From contig SPDT01000002.1 of the NCBI GenBank assembly GCA_008477525.1, positions 1,178,001 through 1,242,000 of the forward strand: a DNA stretch of 64,000 bases, written 5' to 3'. The position numbers and the translations under genes were made by a program. Positions 27,915 to 37,928 of the stretch are shown here, piece after piece. A model generated the notes under the pieces. The model worked only from the letters and a program-made list of their open reading frames with translations. It did not search any database and had not been told where the DNA came from. Numbering within the stretch: position 1 is the stretch's first letter; every line of letters starts with the position of its first letter. This DNA is from Hypomyces perniciosus (Eukaryota; Ascomycota; Sordariomycetes; Hypocreales; Hypocreaceae).

Positions 27915-28494
27915 TATTAAAAAGGAGGGCTAAAAAGCAAGGATTTCTGTGTAATTAGGTAACCTTCCTATTCTGGCTAGACCCGGAATTAGGCCCGACG
28001 CTAGGACCGAGTTCCGGAGGAACTTCGGTGTAAGTCAGGAAATTTCTGTTATCCTTAACGATAACAATTAAGCTAGGATCGGCTACCCCGCCTACCCTAG
28101 ACTCAATACAATGGGCATAATGGCCATTGTGAAAAATCTGACCAAAATGGTTTCCCGTTTATATGGCTGTGAGTCGATTTGACCGATTTTATATACAAAT
28201 GAATTTTGCGGAAAATAAGAATGCGGCCATAAACCCAATTCTGCCACCGCACACCTATTATTAGGTCGGAGGACTATTATAGAAGACAAAGCTATTGTTT
28301 ATACAATCACTTCTACACCAGCCGCACATCACTAGATATTCTATAGCTTTCTAGCTATTAGTTTAGTTACGATTCAATTGTTTATCTATTGTTAACCCAA
28401 CTAGACTCTCAGTCATTTCCTTATTGCTGCGTTGTGTGCAGCTTCCTAAAAGCTACATATAAATGAGGTTCAGTATAACCTTGTTATTTTAATA
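27915..28494 (+). repeat. 5' LTR of element A
   Basis: Direct repeat of 33918-34497. In the first 215 bases that I compared, about ten differences occur and all are A/G or C/T transitions, so RIP rather than ordinary divergence explains them. A 65-codon open stretch on the minus strand occurs in both LTRs and is not a gene. Confidence 0.93.
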
Positions 28495-28529
28495 GGTTAT
28501 AAGCCCGGGAGAGTTTTCCTTGGGTCTCT

Positions 28530-31500
28530 ATTAGTGGATTTTTCTAGTGGTTACAGCACTTCCCTTAGCGCTACTATAGCACTTATAGCGGGTTTTTACA
28601 GTGCTTATCCTAATATTTATAGCACTTCCCCTAGCGCTACTACAGCACTTATAGCGGGTTTTTATAGTGCTTATCCTAGTGCTTATATCAGCATTCTTGG
28701 ATTTTGGCTACCAGAAGCTATTCCTAGGCTTTTACTGCAAATACTGTTACAGTTATAGTAGTACTGCTACTATTTTCACTATTTTTAGTGATTTATATAT
28801 ACTATATAGTATATTCCCTATTTTAATAGGATATAGGTCTGATAGCAGTATAAGTCAACCTATCAGGGCTCCTAGTAGCCTTATTTCCTTAATTAATGAT
28901 AATAGCTCTCCCTAGCAGCAAAGGTATCTATTTATTCAAGTGCAGAATATAAAACAAGAGCTTCAGGCACAGAAGGCTTTTACTAAAACAGTCAAGGCAC
29001 AGTTAAAGGGTCAGAATAACACTATAACTCAGTTATCTAATACTCTAACTAGCCTAGCTGCTGCTATATTAGGGCTTTAATAACAGGCTACTAGTCCAAT
29101 ACAAGTTGATCCTATAGCCTTTATTTTAGTGCCGATATAAGCTCTTACTCCTATTCCTATACCAATCCAGGTTCCATTTTCATCTATTCCTTAACCCCAG
29201 AATACTATTTCTACTCTAAATAATAGTTTTATTAAAGAGGTATTAAAAAAGGTCTATAGCTTTCCAGAAAGTTATAAGCTAGTAGGTCCTGATAATTTTA
29301 ATTAATAGAAACAGTCCCTAAATATTATACTAAAGGCTATAGATTACTATACTTTTATAGAAAATCCTATAATTGCCGATTCCCTATCTAACTTAGAATA
29401 GGCCCTATTACTTATACTAATTAGGGATAGTTTAACAGCTATTCCTGCTGTATCTATTACTTGGATTCAAAGCCTAAAAGAAGCATTTTTGGCATTAAAG
29501 AGATAATATAGTTATTTTAATACTCTGTAAAGAGACTCCCTTTATAGGGAATTTCATTTATTAAATTACAGTAATTATAAAGGATCTTTAACTGAATTTA
29601 ATACTACTTTTAATAGCTTATTAGCTAAGCTAGCGATTTTAAAGGTTAATATTAATATACTAGACCAAGTAAATCAATATTTAAATTCCCTAGAAAAGAC
29701 TTTTCCTTAATAGGCTAAGAGAATTAAAGGAACTATTAGATCTAGTAAAGCTATTAGGCAATCTACTAAAGGTTTTAATATTCAGTTCCTTATAGCAGAT
29801 ATATTAGAAAAGACTAGGAATCTATCTTTTACTGCATATAAAGTTAACAAGGCCTTAGGCCCTTTTAAGTCCCTTAAAGATCAAAGGCCAGCTTCTAATT
29901 CCAATAAAAGGAAAGGAAATTAAAAGAATCAAGGAAATTACAAGAATCAGAAAAACCAGAAGCAAACTACAGAGGATACTGCTTTTGCTAGTATATATCA
30001 TCTAGCTATTAGGGAGTATAGCGCAAAAGAGCTATCAGAAGAGTCTTTTACTAAATCTATTAGTAGTTCAGATAGTAATCGAGATCTTCTATATACCCTA
30101 AACGCTAAAAAAGGCAAAAAGCCTTTTAAGCCTTTTAAATCTTCTAAAAAACCTAAATCCCTTAAACTTCCTATTCAGGATAGTCTATTATATAATACTG
30201 GATCTATAGTTTATATAATTAACTCTAAGAAATAGTTTATAGACTATAGATTTAATAAAAAGGACCTAGGTATTATCTATACTGGCGGGGGCCTTGTTAC
30301 CTTTAAGGGAATAGGTATAGCTACTTTTAATATCTTTAATAAAGATAATAACTATGAAGAGATAAAATTGCTAAATACCCTTTATTGCCTACAGCTAGAT
30401 ATAAACCTTATAAGTGGTTTAAGGCATTATTAAGCTAAAGGATATATACAGTATAATACTCTTTTTACAAAAACTATACAGCCAATAAAGCTATTAAATC
30501 CCTTAAAATATAGTTTTTTCCTTACAATTAAAGGATATACTATACCATACAGCTATATAAATAGCTATAAAGCTTATAGTTTTATATAGGTTTAAATTCC
30601 TGCTATTAGTAAAGAAAAGGCTTAGGAATATATTGCTATTCTAGAAGCAACAGCTTCGAAAAAACAACCAACTAGATCTAGTCCTAGGCTTATAAAGAAG
30701 AATAATCCTAAGGGAAAGGATCTCTTTAAACTCCCTGAAACCCTAGGCCAAGTAGAGGAAAAGGGGCCTTGTATACCCCTATTGCCTAAGGAAATAGAGG
30801 GGAATAAGCCTATAGAGGATACCTTTATAGAGGAAAGGCCCTATATGCCTAGGGAATCCTCTATTACTGAAAATCTAGAAGTTATTAAGCTATCTAAACT
30901 AAAGGGAGATACTATTATTAATAGTAATTTTAGCCATAAACTGCTAAAGCTAGCCCTTTTATAGTATAAAAGACTAGGTTATATTAACTTAAGTCTATTA
31001 AAGAAAACTGCTAAAATAACTATTAGAATTCCTAACTTTAATTCTATTAAAGAGACTGAATTCCACTGCCTTGCATATAATAAGGGAAAAGCTATTAGGA
31101 GGCTTTATTTAAAGCTAATTCCTGATCCACTAGCCTCTCTAAATTATTTAAAAGCTAATACTTTCTCTATAAAGCCAGTGCTTTATAATAAGGCCCCTAT
31201 TAATCTTGTAATTATCGATAGAAAATTAAAATATAGGCGGCTATTCCTTTTAAGAGATTAAAGTGGACCTACCCTTCTAGCTACTATATAAGGCTTTATA
31301 AATAGCCTAAAAACGCAGTATAACCAGTATCCTAAGGAATTCCATTATAATAGTGGAAAGGAAATTAATTAGGAACTTTAGACCTGGTTCTTTTCTTTAA
31401 GAATTACATTTTCCTATAGCAGCCTTTATATTTACAAACAGAATAGTTTAATAGAACGCTCTATTAAGGTTTTATTAGATAGGCTTCAGGCTATTATTAT

Positions 31501-33740
31501 AGCGGCTAACTTGCTACTATATCTCTAGAATTTTATTATAACTGCAGTTCTTAAATTAATTAACTATATAGCTATTACTAATAGGGACTCTACCCTTTAT
31601 TAAGAATTATATAAAGACCTAGACTTTAATAAGGATTATAAGCTTAATCTGCGAAGATATAGGATTATTGGCTTTTATTATAAGGTATTTATCCCGCAAA
31701 AATAAAGGGCTAAAGGCTATAAATTAGCCCTTAAGACTGAAACTAAGAGACTGCTAGCAGTTATAGGTAATAATACTTATCTTATCTATATTCCAATTAG
31801 ATATACAGTCTTTAAATCGTTAATTATAAAGCTATATAAAGATAAGATTCTTAAGCTTTAAATCCTAGAGCCTACTATAGGTTAAGATAATAAGGAATTA
31901 AAGGGAGAAATAGAGCTAGATTTATTAGATCAAATAATTCCTAGCTTTCAGGATATTAATCCCTTACTCCCTGACCCTATTCTAAAGGGAGTACCTACTA
32001 CTATTCCCCCTATTCCTATACTAGTTATACAAGACTCTACTGTTATAGAGGATCCAATGGATATAGATATATCCTACTTTCTCTATAATAGTATTAGAAA
32101 GCTAGCCTTTCCAGCTACTGCAGCACAAGACCCTTAAACGCTCAAGCAAGTACTTTATAGTCCTGATAAAACTAAATAGCTAACAGCAATTTATAGCGAA
32201 TTTAACCAGCTAGTCGAACAATACACCTTTACTTTTATTAAGTGTAATAGTATTCCTAAAGGCAGGAATCTTATTACTAGTCGATTAGTATTAAAGACTA
32301 AAAAAGACCAGAATAATAAAATAGTTAAATTTAAAGCTAGGCTAGTTGCTAGGGGCTTCCAACAACTAGAAGGAATAGATTTCAACTAAACATTCGCCTT
32401 AATAGCTGTTCCTTCTACCTGGCGGTTTCTATTAGCCCTAGCCATTATCTATAACTAAGAAATCGAATAAATTAACTTTATTAATATATTCCTTAACAGG
32501 ATACTTAAAGAAACTATCTTCCTTAACTTCCCTAAACGATTTAAAGACTATACCAGTCAAGCTTCCTTTAAGATTAAGTCTACTCTTAGAAAGCTGGGTT
32601 ATAACCCTAATATAGATTAGGTTATTCGGTTACAGAAAACTCTTTATAGCCTAAAACAGTCCCCCAGAGAATAGCAACAGGCTTTATAAGCCTTAGGAAA
32701 TAAACTAGGATATAATCCTTTAATTTCTGACTCTACTATTCTCTATAATCCAAATAACGGTATTTTTATTATTACTTATATAGATAACTGTCTTCTTATT
32801 AGACTAGATAAAGAAGCTATAGCCCAGCTAAAGCTAGCTTTTAATAAAGTTTATACTATAGAAGATAAAGGCCCTGCCTTTTTCTTTTTAGGGGTTTAGA
32901 TAGTCAGGGATAGAAAAAGAGGCCTTTTTTAGCTTTCCTAGAAACAGTATATTACTGAAGCTATAGAGTTTTTTAACTTTCAAAACTCTAAGCCTATTTA
33001 ATTACCCCTGCAGCCCTTTATTTTAGCTAATAAGACTATAACTAAACTAGATAAAGCTAATATTAAGCTTTTTCAAGCTATTATTGGTACTATTATCTAC
33101 TTAACAATTTATACTTAAATAGATACCAGCTTTCTAGTCTAGTAGCTAGCTAGACAATTTTAAGGCCTTTATAAAAAGTATTTAAATGCAGCCCGTAACC
33201 TATTACAGTATTTAAATAATACCTAGGATCTAGCTATTCAATATATTAAAAAATCTAGTCCTATACCTATTGGTTATTGCGATAGTAATTTTACTGGGGA
33301 TAAAGAATTAAGCAAATCGACTTATAGCTATATTATTATAGTTACTAATAGGCCAATTAGCTGGAAATCAAAAAGGGGCTTAACTATCTATCTTTCTACG
33401 CTAGAAGCAGAGTTTATAGCTCTTATAAAAGCTACCAGGGAGATTCAGTGGCTTATTGGCCTATATAAAGAGGTAGATCGACCAATTAGACAGCTAATCT
33501 CTCTACTTAACGACAATAAAGGTGCTATTTCTACCTCAAATAACCCTACCCTTTATAATTGAATAAAATATACTCTATTGCAGTTTAATTATATTAAGGA
33601 ACAGGTTAAAAATAGCGTTATTATAGTCAGCTATCTGGAAACCAGTAAAATAGTTGCTGACAGGCTTACTAAGCCTCTTCCAGGTCTAAAATTAAAGAAT
33701 TTTATAAATCTCCTTAATCTCAAAATTTTACCTAAAGTAT
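28530..33740 (+). pseudogene. Element A gag-pol remnant
   Basis: The frame, read through stops, runs as follows. Gag lies at about 28530-30100. A protease site, LLYNTGS, is at about 30187. A GAG-pre-integrase block (YKRLGYINLSLLKK) is near 30967. The integrase core is at about 31200-31900. Reverse transcriptase is at about 32190-33000, with ARLVARGFQQLEGIDF and YIDNCLLI in place of the usual YVDD box. Copia RNase H is at about 33260-33720, with WKSKRGLTIYLSTLEAEFIAL and the terminal ADRLTKPLPG. Stops interrupt it at many Gln positions, for example just after IDFN. The copia assignment is secure. Confidence 0.9.
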
Positions 33741-33917
33741 ATACTTAAAGTTCTTACCCTTCTTATAGCTATTAGCTATTTTTTAGCTATTAGCTATCTT
33801 TATTATTTTTAGCTATATTAGCTATCCTTTTTATTTTTTATATTCTAGTTACTTTCCTATATCTAGATCCTATATCTACTTTAAAGTTATATAGGATAGT
33901 ATCTATTCCAGAGGGAG

Positions 33918-34497
33918 TGTTAAAAAGGAGGGCTAAAAAGCAAGGATTTCTGTGTAATTGGGTAACCTTCCTATTCTGGCTAGACCCGGAATTAGGCCTG
34001 ACGCTAGGACCGAGTTCCAGAGGAACTTCAGTATAAGTCAGGAAATTTCTGTTATCCTCAACGATAACAATTGAGCTAGGATCGGCTACCCCGCCTACCC
34101 TAGACTCAATACAATAGGCATAATGGCCATTGTGAAAAATCTGACCAAAATGGTTTCCCGTTTATATAGCCGTGAGTCGATTTGACCGATTTTACATATA
34201 AATGAATTTTGCGGAAAATAGGAATACGGCCACAAACCCAATTCTGCCACCACACACCTATTATTAGGTCGGAGGACTATTATAAAAGACAAAGCTATTG
34301 TTTATACAATCACTTCTACACCAGCCGCATATCACTAGATATTCTATAGCTTTCTAGCTATTAGTTCAGTTACAATTCAATTGTTCATCTATTATTAACC
34401 CAACTAGACTCTCAGTCGTTTCCTCATTGCTGCGTTGTATGCAGCTTCCTAGAAGCTATACATAAATGAGGTTCAGTATAACCTTGTTATTTTAACA
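33918..34497 (+). repeat. 3' LTR of element A
   Basis: Starts TGTTAAAAAGGAGGGC directly after the polypurine tract and ends TTTTAACA. Partner of 27915-28494; same length. Confidence 0.93.
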
Positions 34498-34502
34498 ATA
34501 AT

Positions 34503-35226
34503 ACTATAATTTATAAGACCTTTATTAATTATATTAGCCATTGCTAATAATACTGAAACTTTAAATGTAGAGTTAGTTTCCTTTAATGAAAGTAATAGCT
34601 TTTTTAATATATTAAAGGACAATTAAGACTTAAAGGATAAAAGAGTTTTAAAAGTTACTATTAAATTTAACCGGCAAGCAATTAAAGATAATAAAAAGGC
34701 TTTTTTAAAACTAGGCGAAAGAGGGCAAGCTATAATAGTAGCCTTTATAGTAGTAATAAAGAAAACTGCACTTTAGTATTCCTAGGTCCAATAAATTATA
34801 GCTTTAGATATATATTATAGCTTAACTTTATTTAGGCTAATAGATAAATTGGCTTAAGATAATATTTAAGAATAAGTTTATGCATTTATATAAATAATAA
34901 AATAATTAATATAAAATAAATAGATAGTAGTTTAGAATACCTAGTAATAAAGAGATTAATAAAAAGGGATTATTTAATTATAATAATTTTAATAAAAAGG
35001 GAATAATTTAATATAGATTAGATAGGGAGGAATTAGTAATATAAATAGCAGTAGTTTTGCTTTTAATTTTCTTTCTTTTTTTCTTTTAATAATACTTTTT
35101 CCGCTATTTTTCTATATTGTTTACATTTTCCTTAAATATTATTATATTAATATTAAAGGGATTAATAAGAAAAGTGTTTTATTAAGATTTGCTACTTTTA
35201 TTTATAAATATTTATAAAAAGGGTTT
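34503..35226 (+). pseudogene. Element C, second unidentified coding-like stretch
   Basis: After the copia insertion, element C continues. From about 34505 to 34930 the + strand reads as a protein-like frame (blocks NTETLNVELVSFNES and LKLGERGQAIIVAFIVVI) interrupted only at Gln/Trp-type codons. I do not recognise it. It lies just before the right LTR of C, so it may be the end of an extra gene carried by C. The last 250 bases are non-coding and end in a purine-rich run before the LTR. Confidence 0.35.
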
Positions 35227-35627
35227 TATTAAAGGTAACTAATATATTTAATACACTAGTATTCTTTTTATTAATTTACTTAAAAAAGGTTGACTGTTTA
35301 TTTAAGCAGCTATTAAATTAAAAAAACATAAGAGTATAAAGATATATAGATAGATTTAGTTTAATAAACAGTAACCTTTTCCCTTTTTAATATATAACCT
35401 TACCTGTAAAAATATAGCTGTTAAGGCGTATAAAGGTAACTGTTAGTTGCTTTTAGCTGCTAGTATTATAATTAAATAATCTGCAGTATCTTTTAGTCCT
35501 TATATTATTTAATTGCTGCTTTATAGTTCTGTCAGGAGCGCGGTTCCCGCGCTTAATACTAGTCGTTATATGTGGGCGTATGTGTGTTGTGTGTGTATTT
35601 TAAAGCGCCAATTCCCCCTCGACAAAG
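35227..35627 (+). repeat. 3' LTR of element C
   Basis: Direct repeat partner of 10314-10715. It is less mutated than the left copy, with several CpG and TpG steps preserved near 35540-35600. Confidence 0.8.
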
Positions 35628-35880
35628 CACTTACTATATTTCAAAAAGCAATCGCTTATATAACACTTTAGGCCGCGAGAAAGATAATAAGAATAAAGTA
35701 TAATATTAAAGCTGTTAATATTAATTAAGTCTACAAGTTTATAATAATAAAAAGTTAATTTAATATAAATAGGCTATAAATTATTAAATATAATAAATAG
35801 TTAAGAAAAAGGATATTATATATAAAAAAAGGGAAGGGATTAAATAGGTTTTAAAGATAAAATTAATAAAAGGGGGATAT

Positions 35881-36290
35881 TGTATTACAACCCGACTATA
35901 TTAAAGACTAGGTTATAGGGGTATAGGAGAATATCGGTTATACTGACTAATTATTAAAAAGTAATTACTGCGCTAAAAGTAATCACTTAAACGCTTACTA
36001 TATTAAGAAGTATAATTACTTACTTAATCACTATACTATTACAGTAATCGCAGCAATATTTACTAAAAGATTAGTAATTATATATAGATTTCTTTTATAT
36101 ATATATGACTGGCTTGTTATTTATTTAGTAGAGTTATTTAAATAGTTGTTAATAAATTGCATTTACTAGAACCGCCTGTTCTACAGAATTGTGACTATAT
36201 TACCCTGCTTAGTATTTATCCTTAACCTCTCTGTTAACATAAACCCACGAACCTCGGGTTATCCCTTGAGAATCAGCCCGGATCGTCACA
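35881..36290 (+). repeat. 3' LTR of element D
   Basis: Partner of 3236-3643. It ends GATCGTCACA, followed directly by the duplicated CTGAG. Its last 100 bases are close to normal base composition, so RIP damage fades towards the edge of the island. Confidence 0.9.
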
Positions 36291-36503
36291 CTGAGCCACC
36301 TCAGTACCCGAGCCACTCATATAAAGTGGGTGGTCGGCTAATTACATTTTCGATTTTTGCGAACATTATCGATTTAGATTTTTGACCTACGCACTAACAA
36401 CTCCCTATAGGGAGCCCCATATAAACCTGTTCCTGGCCCGGGTATTGGGGTGGGTCAGAGATTTTAGGCCCAACTAAAAGGCGAAGTCCTTTTAGTTGGT
36501 GTT
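36291..36503. mobile_element. Element E, right half
   Basis: Continuation of 3186-3235. It starts at the duplicated CTGAG and ends at the terminal arm with the AACTAAAAGGCGAAGTCCTT hairpin. Joined to the left half, it makes a roughly 260-bp element with about 75-bp inverted arms and no coding capacity. It marks the right edge of the transposon island. Confidence 0.75.
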
Positions 36504-36755
36504 CACGAAGTACCATACCAACGGGTACTATATATATATAAGAGTCAGAAAATGCAAATAAAAGCCGCCTTAAACTGCGTTCAAGGGGATAGAATGCCGT
36601 TTTGCCGCCCCATTCCCTTTGTTGCAGATAATACTAATTAGGAGAGACTTTTAAGTCTGACTGTTATGCTCCATAGCTGGGTCTGACACTTTTGATCCAC
36701 TTCGGTAAGGGAAAACATGAGGGATTGATAATAAACAAAGGGACGTGCTTTCCTG

Positions 36756-36977
36756 GTGTCCAATATTTGCTCCAACAATGCCGAAAATCCGAGAACCGTA
36801 CTAGAAGATGGGGAATTCCAAATGCCAGACTTGATATTCTTTATGGTATTACCGAAAATCAGGTTCAACGGAGATTGCTTGACCCGGAATGTCTGGACGA
36901 AACCCTGGACAGGAGAGAAGAAGAAGGCCGTCATGATCTGGATCTACGGCGGTTCCATTATCTCAGGTAGGCTATAG
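36756..36977 (+). pseudogene. Type-B carboxylesterase fragment
   Basis: A 73-codon open frame without an ATG contains the carboxylesterase (COesterase) signatures GDCLTRNVWTKPWTGEKKK and VMIWIYGGS, which correspond to the EDCLxLNVWTP block and the oxyanion-hole region of a family usually over 500 residues. Neither the catalytic Ser elbow (GESAG) nor a start is present nearby, and one Gly of the usual YGGGF is replaced (GGSI). The frame ends near a GTAGGC that could once have been a splice donor. It is therefore a relic of an esterase gene, cut or decayed beside the transposon island. Confidence 0.6.
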
Positions 36978-37141
36978 TTAGGTTGCGTGACCTTGGAATT
37001 CAGGTTGATTGGTCTGACCACCTAAGCAGGACTTCGTGCTCTTCCGGCTTAAAATAGTCAATTTTCTGCTGACTAAGCGGATGTAGTTTTGGTAACTATC
37101 AAGTAAGCCTCCCAAACTAAGAATTTGCATTGATATTTAGC

Positions 37142-37391
37142 CTACTTTAGACTCTGAGGCGTGCTCCATTTCGCGGTTGCCAACTTACTATCTTTGAGTT
37201 CCCCGGCGATCCACTCGGTAGTCGGAAGCTGGGTCTTCCCACCCCATTCATAGTAAGATTGCACCGGTCTTAACTCAAGGGTTACATCAATGTAGTGGAA
37301 CATTTCAAAGTCCATGATAGGTCCATCTTCCGTGTCTGTCTGTTATTTGAAATTCTTGACTGTATTCTCAGCAAGTGCTTACATGTGTCAT
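37142..37391 (-). CDS. Possible small two-exon gene, 68 residues, unknown function
   Basis: On the minus strand, ATG ACA CAT (37383-37391) is followed by a candidate 43-bp intron (37340-37382: GTAAGC donor, CTGAG-like branch site, AACAG acceptor). An in-frame exon (37142-37339) then ends in TAG. The joined product would be 68 residues, hydrophilic, with blocks DFEMFHYIDVTLELRPVQ and YYEWGGKTQLPTTEWIAG, without signal peptide or membrane segment. I do not recognise it. The intron is at the short limit for fungi. It could equally be a surviving fragment of a longer gene broken when the transposons arrived. Confidence 0.3.
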
Positions 37392-37508
37392 CAATTTAGC
37401 ACTGTCATAGACTGACTATACTCGTATTATTATTTTATCGGACCTTTTTGCGGAGAGAAGAGAGTCGAGAACTGCCATAGGAAGGTTAGAGACAAAAGAC
37501 GTGGGTCA

Positions 37509-37928
37509 GTTCGCAACTGGCAGCACCCCTGCTGTACAGTATTAAATTATTAGCTTCTGTACGGTATTTTTCTTGCGATACAGGGCTAAATCTCTATTAT
37601 CAGTACTTCATAAAACGATCATCTTTCTCGCGAATTAAGAACATCCTAAAGGATAAAGCTGACTGTATAAAGTAATTACCTGGAAAAATACCTATAGTAG
37701 CAGTAAATAGTAATGGCGGCGGCAATAGCAATTGGAAAGATAATATTGAGCCTAAGCCTTAGGGATTTAAAATGTCTGCGAAGGGGGCACAGCTACAGCG
37801 AGCTCTATAGGGGAATATGCCTTGTTATAGCGGGTTATAGCAGGCTTAGTTGACTTTTATTGGTAAGGAAGTCTTGATCGGGAAGATTAACTATTATACT
37901 GTGTGACAGGGGCGCTGCCAGTTGCGGA
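37509..37928. mobile_element. Small inverted-repeat element with a RIP-broken frame
   Basis: CGCAACTGGCAGCACCCCTG at the left end is the near-exact inverse of CAGGGGCGCTGCCAGTTGCG at 37909-37928, and the similarity continues inward for about 20 more bases (ACAGTAT). Inside, a frame at about 37770-37925 is interrupted by TAG three times and by TGA once, each explainable as Gln or Trp lost by C-to-T or G-to-A change. The protein relic is Gln-rich and not recognised. No target duplication was found, so the family is undetermined. Confidence 0.55.

Larger units (their letters stand above)
27915..34497 (+). mobile_element. Element A: Ty1/copia LTR retrotransposon
   Basis: A is 6,583 bp with two 580-bp LTRs (27915-28494 and 33918-34497). 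The right LTR starts TG and ends CA. The flanking 5-mers are GTAAT (27910-27914) and ATAAT (34498-34502), a target duplication with one G-to-A change. A polypurine tract (CCAGAGGGAG) directly precedes the right LTR, and a tRNA-primer-like site (GGTTATAAGCCCGGGAG) follows the left. The protein order is gag, protease, integrase, reverse transcriptase, RNase H, which defines copia rather than gypsy. RIP damage is lighter than in D, C or B. Frames are still interrupted by stops, so it is not functional. Confidence 0.93.
10314..35627 (+). mobile_element. Element C: second Ty3/gypsy LTR retrotransposon, interrupted by B and A
   Basis: Two direct repeats of about 400 bp (about 10314-10715 and 35227-35627) bound this element, and the sequence GCACTT occurs just outside both ends (10308-10313 and 35627-35632), with one base shared between duplication and LTR. 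Without B and A it is about 11 kb. Its pol runs on the + strand: reverse transcriptase and RNase H left of B, integrase resuming right of B. A further coding-like stretch lies between the integrase and the right LTR. The LTR ends do not show a clear TG...CA, so the boundaries may be off by a few bases. Confidence 0.8.
3236..36290 (+). mobile_element. Element D: Ty3/gypsy chromodomain LTR retrotransposon, interrupted by C
   Basis: D is bounded by two LTRs (3236-3643 and 35881-36290) and flanked by a perfect 5-bp duplication, CTGAG, at 3231-3235 and 36291-36295. Without the nested elements it is about 7.7 kb, a normal gypsy size. Its own sequence is 3236 to about 10313 plus about 35633-36290. 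The coding order on the + strand is gag with a zinc-knuckle remnant, protease, reverse transcriptase, RNase H, integrase and a C-terminal chromodomain-like stretch, which is the chromovirus order. A polypurine tract (AAAAGGGGGATAT) directly precedes the right LTR. Every frame is broken by stops, so the element cannot be autonomous. Confidence 0.9.

Noticed and set aside
28092..28289. 65-codon minus-strand frame, found again at 34095-34292
   Set aside because: The two are the same piece of the copia LTR; an LTR open frame by chance, not a duplicated gene.
1..36290. Possible centromere
   Set aside because: RIP-rich AT islands can be centromeric, but 33 kb is explained by nested elements, and nothing here separates a centromere from an ordinary dispersed island.
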